A DNA stretch of 64,000 nt, from positions 3,741,001-3,805,000 of the forward strand of contig CM062207.1 of the NCBI GenBank assembly GCA_031216445.1. The letters are read 5' to 3'. Below are positions 1 to 11,657 of this stretch, one piece after another. The DNA comes from Lateolabrax maculatus (taxonomy: Eukaryota; Chordata; Actinopteri; Acropomatiformes; Lateolabracidae). The notes below the pieces were generated by a model. That model had not been told where the DNA came from. It did not search any database and was given only the letters and a program-made list of their open reading frames with translations. The position numbers and the translations under genes were made by a program. How positions within the stretch are numbered: the stretch's first letter is position 1; each line of letters begins with the position of its first letter.

Positions 1-2552
1 AGCCTGCGTAGAGACAACACAGTCTGACATCCTTCTCGCACGTGTGATGGCGCTCAGCTAACAAGCTTCCAGCTCCCCTCTCAGCACGCCGCCATCCACA
101 CTGTGGCTGACACGACAGCAGTCAGAGAAATAACAGTTTGCGTGAGGATTGTGATGATTTTGTTAATCCAAGTAAGGACATTCATCTCCAACCCTGCAAC
201 AAAAGTATATGAAATCAGAAGTATAGCTTTACGAGCACGCAGCCAAAAGCATGACGTGAGCTCTTGAGTCGTTGGCAGTCAACCACATCAGTGCGCGGCC
301 AAAGCCTCGGCATGCTGCTGTGTTTCAGCCGGAGCCAAGTAACCTTTTTAGTTTGTTATTTTTCTTCCTTCACGCCAAAAAGAACGGTATGCCGCAGCCA
401 TCGAGCTATCAGCGGTTAACTGGCCGTGCGGTCATGATGGCCAAACGTTTCAGGGTTCGTGAAGTTTAATCTGTATTAGAGACACAAACGTACAAACAGG
501 GGTTTCTGTGTTGTGTGATAGTTTTCCTTTTCTCCGGCCAGTGAGGTGTTGCATGAGGGAAAACACACGATATGGTATTAAATGTCAAAAGAAAATCCTC
601 CAAAGACGTTGAATTGCTGTAGATAACTCACATAAGAACAACGCTTTATTTTACAGGTCTGAAATTACCGAATATTTTTCTAATAATTCCCTAGGAAACT
701 TCTTGGAAAGAACAATGTAATTCAGTACTATGGAGGAATTTATCATTGGAAACTTTATTCTCCATCTAAGTTCAATTGTATGACATTTTGGATTTCTGCA
801 TGTTCAGCTGAAAGTCTAAAAAAGAACTATGAACTAGAATTAATTCATTGTAAGTAAATCAGTTGAACATTATTTCCCTTTTATTTGTACCAAATTACAT
901 AGTCTTTTCTAGGAATCGTCCTAGGAATTTATTATACCTGTAAAATAAAACATTATCCAATAATATTTTAGTAGCTCATCACAGTATTAATGAAAACTTA
1001 ATTTAAGTCGACCAAAGTGAATGTCTTCTAAAGAAATGAATAGTGGTAATTAGAAATAAGTGTCCTGAGAATAAGATTTGAGATTTACAAGATGAGAAGT
1101 TTTTTTTAAGGTGTATATTTCCTTCTGGTCCAGGCAGCCATTGGTTTCCATATCAGGCTTGCAAAGTTGTTCTGTAAAGTGGAAGCGAGTTGTAATGAAT
1201 GGGTTAAACCATGCAAAGTCAGCGGCATCGCCTTTTTTAAAAGCATTTTTACATTTTTCATATTTAACTACCCAATATTTTGTGCAACAAAATCCATCGC
1301 TCCTCCTTTCTGATCCCAGTATGGCTCCAGTTCAGTCCTGTTTCTAGTTTGGCTCAATTAAACATTGGAGGAATTTCTTGTTTGGGAACTTTTGCCCAAT
1401 TAAAGTGGTTTATTTTACTTTAAATCTCCCCGGTAGTGGGAGAAGTCACCCTGCTGTTTGGATACAGAGGAAGCTGAATCATTAAGGACTGATGTTTAAA
1501 ACTGATCCCATCACCAATGTATTTTTCCACTATGATGGGAAGGAGGCCCACTCGAACATCTGGTCCAGTGGACAGAAACTGGCCGAGTTCTGTTAGATTC
1601 CGCTGAGTTTGCAGAGCAGAAACACTAACTTATATTTTTTTTTACTCTCCCTGTGTGTCTCACTGCTCTGTATTCTAGCTTTCGTTCTCTTTCTCAGATC
1701 TGCTTTTTTCACTTCTTACATCTCTTTTTGTCCGTTTATCTCTTCTCTTTGGGTCTTTGCACCCGGAACTGAAGCTGCTTTTAGTTTTTCTAAAGCTGAA
1801 GCCAGTTCTCTTTCACCACCAATCCAAAAGTTTATTTCCAGCCCCTCTTTGGACAAAGCTGCCACGCCAAACGGTTGTCAGGACCTAGTCTGTAGATATT
1901 CACCACTTACTTGTCAACATACTCGATTTTAAATGGAGATTTGGTAGCGACTGAAAACAAAAACCTCCGTGAAAAACAGTTACGCAACAGAATTCAGCAG
2001 CACAGCACTGAACTGAACTGAAGGGCAAGATTTTTGTTGCGCTAACACAGACCTCCTCAAAGAAAGACCTGTCATGTCTTTATATAAAAGTTTACCATGT
2101 TGGGGGGAAAAATATGTTGGAATCTGAAAAGTGTTTTTTGTTTTCATGCCTGGAGAAGTTGTGGAAACTAACGTTTCGCTCAATATAGTCACTTGACAAA
2201 AATAGGAACAGGAAGGTTGAAACTGGTAAAACTCCCTGATACATTATAAATGTATAATAAATGTTGAAAAAGTGCATGGTGGAAACATGCCACACACAAA
2301 AAAAAAAACAACTGAATGCTACTATTGCACATTCAAACTAGTCCGGTTACGTTTTGCAGTAATTTTACATGTGAAGTTCAGAATACTTGAGGAGATCATG
2401 ACAACACTTGGTTGGTTGACAGGATGTATTAATTGTGTGATATTGAGGTTTTTGTCTTTTGTGACACACGAAAGCAAACACATGTTTCCCAAAACGCCAG
2501 GAGAACCCTGTACATGTCGAAAGTCTAACCATTTATCTTCTTCTCTTTATAG
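1..2552 (+). other. usp12: last intron of usp12-like gene (partial)
   Basis: This AT-rich sequence lies upstream of the terminal usp12-type exon and ends in a pyrimidine-rich stretch followed by TATAG, a normal acceptor, at 2552. I looked for the preceding USP12 exon (the region coding for the SHDFWLLFDDD part of the family) and did not find it, so it should lie left of the window. Short open frames here lack codon structure or family resemblance. I see no other gene. Confidence 0.6.
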
Positions 2553-2654
2553 AAAATCGACGCGCAGGCGATCGAGGAGTTCTACGGTCTGACATCGGAC
2601 ATTTCCAAGAACTCTGAGTCAGGTTACATCCTGTTCTACCAGTCCAGAGACTGA
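2553..2654 (+). CDS. usp12: ubiquitin carboxyl-terminal hydrolase 12 (USP12/USP46 type), last coding exon
   Basis: The exon opens in phase 0 after a TATAG acceptor and encodes 33 residues, beginning [18 protein letters not shown] and ending YILFYQSRD, followed by TGA at 2652-2654. This is the C-terminal end of the USP catalytic fold in USP12 and USP46, which are near-identical here; vertebrate USP12 ends QSRD and USP46 ends QSRE, so usp12 is preferred. The family removes ubiquitin as a complex with the WD-repeat proteins WDR48 (UAF1) and WDR20. The catalytic Cys and His lie in upstream exons outside the window. The gene converges on arhgap6. Which teleost copy (usp12a or usp12b) it is cannot be told from 33 residues. 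Confidence 0.87.
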
Positions 2655-4226
2655 ACCAGCCAGCGGTAAATCCCCAACGGACTGTCACTCTACAGAAGGG
2701 GAGGCGCTTTATGGCCGCCACCGGCTCCGCCCAGAACGCTCACATAAGTATCCAGGCTTTATTCCCTGCAGGCGGAGCTTTGCACTGGAGCGCCACTCGG
2801 ATCGGTTGAGACATGTGCAGGTCGCATGCCAGCCTCCTGGATTACGACCGTACGAATCCTCTGAGCCCACACTGCAAAAAAACAAAAGCACCTTTAAAAA
2901 AAAAACAGAAAAAAAAAAAACACAACAATAAAAACCAAGATGGCTGAATCTGTAACACTCGCTTTGCACTGGGGCATCAGCTCGGGAGACGGAGGAACGC
3001 CAATCCAAGAGGCTGACATCGGCGCGCGCACAGCCGTCCGCTTTGGACGTAAATGCAGTTCGGGATCGTTGAGACGATGCAGAGCAACTTCTGATTGTAA
3101 TCCTCCTCGTCACGGTAACCATCGGCGTCTTCTTTAGCGCTTTTGGCGTGCATATTAAACCGTGTTAATTCAGCCTCACGCTACACACACAGGTAACATG
3201 CGTTCACCCTCAAAAAAAAAAAAAAATCAATCATCCCGGAGAAATTAAAATCTAAACCACTGTCACAACCTTTAGTGATTGAATAGCTTGAACGTGTACT
3301 TGGAGCGCAGCGATGCAGTTTGCAGTGTTCGTATCATGAAGTGGTGCTAATAACATAAAGTGTTAAAGGCAGAGCATGAAATGGAAACCAGCCACCAGAG
3401 AGATGTTGCGAATATGATAGTGGCTCATTTTTTTAGTTTTTTACTCCAAGAATTTATTGTTTTTATCTGAAATATAAAAAACAATTTAAGTAAAAGTCAG
3501 ATTTGACCAAAAATACCATATTTAATCATGTACTGTTTAATTAATTATTTGAAAGAGGGCCTTGTTTTCTGTAAATTGGAGCGACCAGTGTCTTTAAAGC
3601 AGCTACTTTTGGATGAGCAGTAACATAAAGTCAATTCGTCCCAATGTTCTTCTTCTTTTTTTTTTTTTTTAAATCAATGTATTTTTCCAGCAAAAATTGG
3701 TAAAAAACAAAAACAATGAGCCTTGCAGATCAGCAACAGCCCTGTTCCAGTTGTAAAAGGCTAGTTGGCTGAGCAGCGAGTCAAAGTGGCTGGTCGAAGG
3801 TTTAAAGTTGCCGGTGTGTCGTGCCATTACGGGTCATGTGTGGTGCCACAGCTGAAAAACACGACGAGGGAAGGCATTGATCAAAGAGCGATCAGGTGTT
3901 TTAACGTTAAACAGCATAAGCTAATTTCTTTTAAGCAGACTTTTCGTGGTTTTGACAGCGAGCACCGGCTCATTTGCAGTTTGCTTTAAAAGGTTTGTGT
4001 TGTTATAACATTCTTGACTTTTTTAAAATGCAATATGCATATTTGTACTTTTTGTTTTGTTTTGTTTTTAAAGGGACACATACAAAGACATATTTTCTTT
4101 CCTTTAAGTCAGTTCTGACATCCAAACTGTCACACTACGCACAGGTTGAATGTTTGTGTTCAGTGTGTCTTGTCCTTTTGTTCCTTAGTAAAGCTTTATT
4201 TCTGGACCGCAGACTCTTAACACCTC

Positions 4227-4227
<1 letters not shown>

Positions 4228-4265
<38 letters not shown>
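4228..4265. repeat. (AC)n microsatellite
   Basis: Uninterrupted AC dinucleotide tract of about 38 bases in the usp12 3' flank. Confidence 0.95.
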
Positions 4266-4267
<2 letters not shown>

Positions 4268-5039
4268 CTTGCTGCAGCTGGTTCAGTACCCCTCATAATA
4301 TCACCCACCAATCACCCTGGCAAAATTTCGACTCTGGCTTAAGTGTTTCTCCTGCAGCTGCAGCTCTGGCAGGCAGTCAAACCTTTTACATAACATGTTT
4401 TTCACTCCAGAATCTTGAATTGGAGCCCTCAGTAATGCTGAGTGATGCTGATGGTCTGGACGATGTGGAACATTTAATGCAGTACGTCTGTCTCAGTCGG
4501 ATTTCTTTTGTCTCTAGCAGTTTAAAATGGATTCCTCTCCTCCCTAGTTTTTAAAAATCGAATTTACCCCAATAGGAAAGAGTTCAGGATGGTAACAACT
4601 TCTGGTTTAATGTCGACTCTTCCTGTTTTACGAAACAATTGAGTTTTTCTAAGTAATTTAATAAAAAAAGCGCAGCATCTCCAATGTGAGGTGGCTTTTC
4701 TCTCATTGAAAATCCAAACCCTTTGGGGGTTTTTCAGTTGTTGTTTGGACAAATCAAAAGCAACTGAAAGTCGTCCTCAGCTCTAGAAATTGGATGAAAC
4801 ATCAGTTAATAAAAATACAATAAAATCCATGACTAGTCAAAATAATCTTTAGTGGCAGCCGTCTAATAAATCAATTTTGTCAGTTGGTAAAAACTGGGAC
4901 ACACAGCAAATACTTTTGCAGTAGATATGAAGAGGAAGAATCAAATTTTATCTGCTGCTTGAGAGAATAATTCAGTAAATCGTGCAGTTATTTAATGGTA
5001 ATGACAGTTGCCATCTTAGATCTTTAAAAAGATGAATGT

Positions 5040-5385
5040 CTCCAATTGGGCTGCAAATTACAGTTGTTTTCATTATCTGTTTTTTTACTCATCATTTAGT
5101 CTGTAAAATGTTAGAAAGAAGTAAAAATTAAGTTCTCAGAACTGAAGGGGATGTTTTCAAATTGCATGTTTCGTCCACGGCCGAAGAATATTCAATTTAC
5201 AAAGATAGAAAACAGAGAAAAACACCACATCCTCACATCTGAGAAGCTGGGGCATGTAAATGTTTGGCATTTTTGCTGTACAAGTGACTTAAAGGATTAT
5301 CTGATGATCAAAGTAGTTACAGAATATCTTTTTCTGTCAACCGACTAATCAGATAATCGACTAATAGTTTTAGCTTTAAGAGTCT
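5040..5385. repeat. dispersed AT-rich repeat with ATAATCG-type ends, near full copy
   Basis: The left end runs from a GGGCTGCAAATTACAG-like start through TTTTCATTATCTG, and the right end has CCGACTAATCAGATAATCGA followed by CTAATAGTTTTAGC. Between them lie the words GTCTGTAAAATGTTAGAAA, AGAAGCTGGGGCATG and TTGGCATTTTTGC. I recognise this set as a very common teleost interspersed repeat of about 350 bp whose ends are related palindromic ATAATCG blocks. Other, more decayed copies in this window lie near 4790-4870, 10125-10315, 17225-17275, 25060-25175, 35925-36140 and 62255-62450. Family naming needs a repeat library. Confidence 0.6.
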
Positions 5386-7189
5386 TACCTTTTTTCTGCT
5401 TCCTCCATTATGATCATCATCATCATTAGAGTCACATTGAAATGTTCTTTTATGGGTGGTGTATCGTCATACTCCTGAGTTAAATAGTGTAATTAATGCT
5501 TTCCAGTGGGTTTTAATTCTGCTGAGGTGAAGGAGAAACAGGAGCTGTTTGAAAGCCTGTACTCGTTCTCCCTAACTTAAGCTTGCTGACGGGCAACAGC
5601 CTCCTTTTTTCCCCACTTCTGTTATCATTTAACGCACAAACAAACCAGTTTTTGGTTTAATGTTTTTTTTTTTTTTAAAGTATGTTTTACTCTGCCAAGC
5701 TCGTGAGGCTCCACCCGACTGGGCTGCCCCGGGTGAACAAGCAAGCTTACCCCTGTCACTCTTTGTAACAGAGCTGCAGCAGATGGAAAGCGAATGGAAA
5801 CATGCTCTCTGTAGCCTGGAAGGTGTTTATATTCTACAGTAGTTGAGTGGCCTGGGCAGTGGGTCAAGTATTATCTGAATGTTAAAATGTACAGTAAAAT
5901 AAAAATAGGGCAGCTGCGTGACCTGTAAAACACCATTTGGAGTTGGGCGCTTCTCAATAAGCTGAATTTGCTCTCTCCTACTAGCACTTTGGCCATATCC
6001 AAACTCAATGTCCTATTTTTTTTATTTAGCAGTTCAAATCTGTTTATCACAACCTCATTACAACAAGTGTTTGTTCACTTTCTTGAACGTCTCACTTTGC
6101 TTAAAGTTTTCAAAATGAAGAACAAGGGAGCAATTTGTGTCCCAAGCAAACGCTTCCCTTCATTCACCAGGTCGAGGCTTCAAAGTCAAACACTATTTCC
6201 TTTTCCTGTCTGTGCTGCTCTTAAACTCAACTTATCTACACGAAAGGAAGAGGTTTCGCGTGGTCCGTTTCGGGGTCGAGCCACTTCGTTTCCATCACTT
6301 CTGCAACTTTTGAAAGTCAGAAATGGTAGTTTAGGATCGCAAATGACTTGAATATAAACAAACTGTGGACTCCTGTAAGAGTTGCTTTCATATATACCAA
6401 ATGATGTGTTCATTTTTTTAACTCATAGTATAAATGAACAAAAACAAGCACAAAAGCGCATTATTTGGTGGGTAAAAATCCACAGATTCAGTTTGGAGCT
6501 GGTTGTGATTCTGTCTTATAATTAAATGCAGTTTTATGGAAGTTATTGGGCCTCAAAATTATAAATGTGTCTGTCATTAACAAGACTGGTTGACATTTTT
6601 GGCAACACAAAGCGTTGGCAACCTATGTTGAAACAAGGCTCTTTTTTTTAATTTAAATACTATTAATATTATGAATGTTTATGTTATCTTATTTCTCTTA
6701 GATGTTTCACTTGTTTTTGATATATTTCACTAATTTTACTGGTCTACCATTCTTGTGTAGGCAGCTTTGGATATTTGAAGAATATTTTGGTTTAATTTGG
6801 GAGTATGTGACGAGAGATGTTGATGTGTACATAAATACAGATATTATTGGAATATAAATATTGCTTGCTTGAAATAATCAGCAGACCTAGATCAAAAATG
6901 TTAGTTGACGTTATAGCTCAAAAATACTTTTATTCTGGTAATTAATCAATACGCCTGGTGCTCAAAAAGTAACAAGCCCCACCTATCTGGTGTCCCAGGC
7001 CGCCAAAACCAAACCGCCCAAAGTAAATTAGCTCATATGTAATCTGACTGGTCACATTATAATACACAGAAAACTGTCTGATTTAATCTAGATACACTTG
7101 CTTTGGAGAAAACTAGAAGTTGTCTGTACAAGAAACTGCTGTGCCGAAAGTAACTTGACCAAAAAGTGTTCTATGTATCACTGTGTTAA

Positions 7190-7714
7190 AGGAAAAATCC
7201 ACTTTAAACTACATAAACGCTCGAAAAAGCCATTGGTGAGTTGTTCTTGTTTGTCTCAGACTGTTTTAAATTCTAATTTTTGATTTAGTTTTCCTTTGAA
7301 TAATTGCTCAAATGTCGACGTCTCACCTTGACACATTGGCATTTTGTTGATCATCACAATGATGGTGTCATCTGCAAAGAGTGAGAGCTTCTTTTAAGAG
7401 CTTCAATTTTATACCAACATTAACCACAGCAAGAAATCCAAGATGGATATTTCTACGATGGAACAGTTTCTACACCACATGGTGCAGAAAATAGGCCACA
7501 ACGTCACCTTCAGATTTGTGTCCAACTAACCTTACAGCTAACGAGTAAATGTTCAATATATCAAAGTTCTTATCGAGCTGTAAGTCAATTTATTGATCAA
7601 AATGGAGCACATACAAGCCTCTTTTGAGGGTTTTAGAAAAGTATTGTGAGGAAAGCAGAAGAACCAACATTTTGTCACAAGATAACTCATGACATCTGCG
7701 GGTGGATTTTTCCT
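7190..7714. mobile_element. non-autonomous DNA transposon (MITE) with TTAA target duplication
   Basis: The left end AGGAAAAATCCAC (7190-7202) is matched by a perfect inverted copy GTGGATTTTTCCT (7702-7714). Both ends are bordered by TTAA (7186-7189 and 7715-7718), the usual target duplication of piggyBac and Kolobok elements. The outermost bases are AGG rather than CCC, which argues for a Kolobok-like rather than a piggyBac-like source. The 525 bp interior has no transposase-like frame, so it is a non-autonomous element. It lies in the convergent space between usp12 and arhgap6. Confidence 0.72.
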
Positions 7715-7718
7715 TTAA

Positions 7719-10700
7719 CATGTTGTTCTGTCCTCTAAGGTGTCCCTTCGGGGCTTCGGTCGTCCACATCACTCCTCCTTTTCAGACTCACCAAGAATGT
7801 AAATGTTTTGAACAGTGACTGAATGTGTCATTAACACTCTGATATTGTACGTTGCAACTGTTGTGCCAAGTGACAGCAGCCTCACAGACACAAACCGGAT
7901 TATTTACATTGTGCTGAACAAAAGGATCAACACAGGCCTTCAGAAAATATTCAAACTCCTTGATTTGTTATAAATCAAGCTGGTTGAATCTTTTCTGAAA
8001 GGCTTTTATTTTGGCTGCCGTCTCATGCAGACAGACAGTGTTTTTACTTGTTTTTTGTGGCAGACATTTAATTGGCCATGAAACCGCACAGAGTCTGCGG
8101 CTTCCCGGCTCTAGCTACGAACAGATCAGACGGACAAACAATTGGATCGTTCACCTCGAGTTGTTCTGTGGGGGCTGCTGCCGCTGCACGTACTGCTGTC
8201 TGAAGTTCACCCTGAATACATGTAGATGCAGTGAAGTTTGGGAATGACGGCTGGTTCTGATGGTGTCCAAACTGTTTGAAATAAAACACAAACTGGTTTT
8301 GAAGATGATATCGACCGTCTCCCTGTGTTGGACTTTTTTTCGTCTAGTGCCTCCAAGCAGATTCTGGTGTTGTGACTGTCTGTCTATGCTATATTTTATA
8401 TTACACTGTATTTTATTATACAAAGCCTGCATGCAGATTCAAATCAGTGTTTAAGTGTGGTGTTTGTATAACATTTATTTAACAAAATTACAAAATGTTT
8501 TATAAAAAATAGAAGCACAAAAATTCAATATAGAGGCGTGTCCTATTTGGCCTGTGTCACATTAAATTGAGGCTATTGAAAAAAGCCATTTTATATAAAA
8601 ATATATTTTTAAATAAATAAAGTTACACATTAATAATCAAAATAAGTGTGCTCCATGAAATACATTTTGTATAATTGTTTTATCATTTTCAAATATTTCC
8701 GTGTCAGCACAATTTTTTTTGTTGTGTCAATTAAACATTAATTAATTGATGGCCCCTAAGTTGTTTTTTTAAGGGGTGACCGCAGATTCAACAATAAACT
8801 GACACAGAGGCAGTTTGACATTTAATTTTCTGCAGGTATGTGGTACATTCTCTGGTTCAGGTCTCAACACACCTCGACGGATTTTACAACAATATAGAAA
8901 AACGTGTCACTGGCAAAAAAAAAAAAAAAAAAAAAGAACAGAACAGAATACATGTTGTTGTTTTCCCTACAAGGAATCCAGAAGAAAAGACGATACATAC
9001 ATTCACCTGCTGAGGTGAAGGACGGACTCTGCACAGTGTGTCTGGGTTTGTGGTGAAGAGATACGTTGGAAGGGAGGAAAATCTCTGTGCAACAATGGAA
9101 ACACTGGTTTCTACTACAAAGAGGCCAGAAGCAAACATATGTACAGTTTCTAGTTGTTCGGCTGTATTCCCAAACCTAACACGTATCTATACATCTGACC
9201 AACATTATATGAGTCTGTAGATGGTGGGAAAGAAATTAGAGGTGAATGTCGCCCTCCTGTGGATAAAGGAAGATAACAATCATGTAACACTATCTGAAAA
9301 CAGACATTAATGCCTTCACGTTTCTTGCAAATGGGCTTAATTCAGGCCATTGAAAGCAGCCATGAGGTCCAATTCAGTAGCTGTTCTGGAGCTTTCAATC
9401 ATATAACATTATCTTCCTCAGCAGATGCAATTGCACAAGTTGTAAGTTTAGATGTTAAAATTGAAATTGAAACCAATTAATCTTTTTTTTTGGGGGGGGG
9501 GGGGGGGTGTTTAAATGTTACTTTTTCTAGTGAAATACTGAATATTTTAATGTTAACGTTATACGGGATTCATGGTGGAAATGGAAAAAGATTTCGGATC
9601 GGACAACTCAAGGCGGTTGTATGATTGCAGAGTTCATCATGTGAGGGTTAAAATTACTGTGCACTGACAGTTCACAACTATATTTATTAAATTTGGCTCA
9701 CGTGAGGCATCCATGTCTGTTTGTATGAAGTCAGATATATGGTAGCTTTCAGAAAAAGGATTATTTGTATTATTTATTTCTATTTACAAGAGAGAAACAG
9801 GTAATTATGAGCAGCATCAGAGGTGATAAGGGAACAACTTAAAGGCAACATTTGTTGACGGGTCACAAATAGACATGGCTTCATTTTAAGGGAACCTCTG
9901 ACAGAGACATAAAAAAACTAAACTTATTAACCAACCATGGCTCAGTTTTAATCTTCTGACGTGGAAATCACCAAATCAGCGCATAGTGGGATGTGTTGAT
10001 GTCTGTGTGTGAAGCCAGAGTAACTGGGGAACAGTGTGCTGGACTGAGTATTTACATGTTAAACTGGTGAACATCTGTGTGTGTGGTACAGACTGTTTCT
10101 ACAGAAAATTAATCTGCAAAAATATTGATTTAGTTATTTAAGAAAAAATGCCAAACATTCACTGGTTCCAGCTTGATTTATATCCTTGCAGGGTGAATAC
10201 ATCTTTTTATTTTTGGAATATTGATCTGACCAAAACCATTTGAAGATGTCAGCTTGGATTCTGAGATATTGTGACAGGCATTTTCCCCATTTTTTGACAT
10301 TTTAGAGACCAGTTCACACCCCCACACATGCACTTCCCAATAAGCAACACTGTGACACGGTGCAGGTCAGAGGATGTCTTGGTTAAAACAGGGCTAAATT
10401 TGGTCTAAAAGTGAACGATTTTTAGACATTTAGTTTATATATGACTGCTGTTTTAATAACTATACTTCACTGTGAAGTACATAACCACATGTTGAGATAT
10501 AGGGACAGTTTTAACTTAGTTGTCTAGATAGAAAAAAAAACACAAATCAACTGAAGTGATTTCTTTTTGCCAAGATGTCATCAGGTGTTTTGCAGTTATT
10601 CTAGCTAAATGTTGGACTTGTAGATAAGATTTACAGTGAATGTATTTTACTGCAGGTTACAGGAAAACAACAAAACCCCAAAGGGAGTCTGGTATGGTGT

Positions 10701-11346
10701 CAGTACAGATAAAGAAGTGTTAGTAGAGTCCGTGCAGCTAGAGTTAGTTGTACAGTTATAGGTAGTAAAGACGAGGGCTGTGTGTGTAAAATTATGAACA
10801 CGTTATGTACATCGCAATTATTACTGCATCCACCTTCATATAATCTCATAGACAGATTTATGTAGTCTCTTTTCCTTCATTTACTGATGTTTGTGTCTCT
10901 GTCCGAGCAAATTGTGCTTCAAAATGTTCCTCTTCAACGTTTTCCGACACAAATCCCAAATGTCATTTTTTGTAAAAAAAAGAAAAAGAAAAAGAAAAAG
11001 TTTTTTGTGTATTTATCTGACTTTTCCTTCTCCATCTCTTGGTTTTCTTCAGGCTTCCTGTGTCTAAACTACACGTCCATACACATGCTGCCTTCCAGAG
11101 GTGCCAAAAAAGTGGGAAATTCCAACTTCCAATTGAGAAAATCTGCAACAAAATTTTCCGTCCTTACAGTTGGAATGACTATGGATATTACTGGATCTTC
11201 ACATCCTTTCAAATCAACAGTTGTGTCTGTAAAACAGCAACTTTGACCAATTTTCCGGGGATTTCTGACCTCTGACAGCAGAAAAAAAAAAAAAAAAACC
11301 CCACACACTCTCTTTCCCTTCATATTCCACGTCTTCTCACCCTTCA
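7719..11346 (-). other. arhgap6 3' UTR and convergent intergenic space
   Basis: No exon is visible. On the sense strand of arhgap6, downstream of its stop, candidate AATAAA signals (read as TTTATT on +) occur at 10206-10211, 9773-9778, 9683-9688 and 8474-8479; the first strong one would give a 3' UTR of about 1.1 kb. A + strand AATAAA at 8280-8285 followed by a T-rich stretch could instead end a long usp12 transcript. A G16 run lies at 9492-9507 and an A21 run near 8915-8935. The UTR ends cannot be fixed from sequence alone. Confidence 0.4.
9483..9507. repeat. T9-G16 homopolymer pair
   Basis: Nine T followed directly by sixteen G (9492-9507). A run of sixteen guanines can in principle stack as a G-quadruplex and is also a common assembly error site. 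Confidence 0.85.
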
Positions 11347-11657
11347 TCATACCATCGTCTCCGAGCCCGACCCTTTCCCGGTGAAGAAGTCCCAGAAATT
11401 AGACGGTTTGCCCTCCTCCTGCGGCGTCTGTCTCACCCAGATGCTGCTCTCCGTCGACCCGCTCAGACTGGAGCAGCTGCCGCCGCCGCCGCCCAGGCTG
11501 AAGCCCAGCGGGCCCCTGCGGTCCTGGGTGTCGGGGTCGTGGCCGTGGAATCTGGAGGCGGAGGTGGAGGACGAGGAGGGCTGGGCGAGGCTGAGCAGGT
11601 TGTGGTGGGAGTGGAACTGACGCATGTGGCAGATGGATTTACCTGGAGGGACCTCAC
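11347..11657 (-). CDS. arhgap6: arhgap6 exon 12 (terminal coding exon)
   Basis: The exon encodes GEVPPGKSICHMRQFHSHHN, then a Ser-rich stretch, RRGPLGFSLGGGGGSCSS and the end FFTGKGSGSETMV, with TGA at 11349-11347. Gly runs come from a short (GGC)n stretch at about 11478-11493. The end ETMV fits the class I PDZ-ligand pattern (S/T-x-hydrophobic), as does ETLV in human ARHGAP6. The acceptor is at 11658, taking one base from exon 11; a second in-frame acceptor lies 15 bases further in (11643). The exon is GC-rich compared with the flanking AT-rich introns, which is normal for fish coding exons. Confidence 0.9.

Larger units (their letters stand above)
2655..7185 (+). other. usp12 3' UTR and downstream flank
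   Basis: No coding exon is visible after the usp12 stop. An AATAAA at 2927-2932 lies in an A-rich stretch and could be a proximal polyadenylation signal; further AATAAA hexamers occur at 5898-5903 and 8280-8285, so the UTR end is undecided. The stretch holds an (AC)n tract at 4228-4265, poly-T runs near 3657-3671 and 5660-5676, and an almost complete copy of a dispersed repeat at about 5040-5385 (listed separately). Confidence 0.4.

Noticed and set aside
2927..2932. AATAAA as the definite usp12 polyadenylation site
   Set aside because: It lies in an A-rich stretch and lacks a clear GT-rich element directly downstream; later signals are equally possible, so no terminator feature was called.
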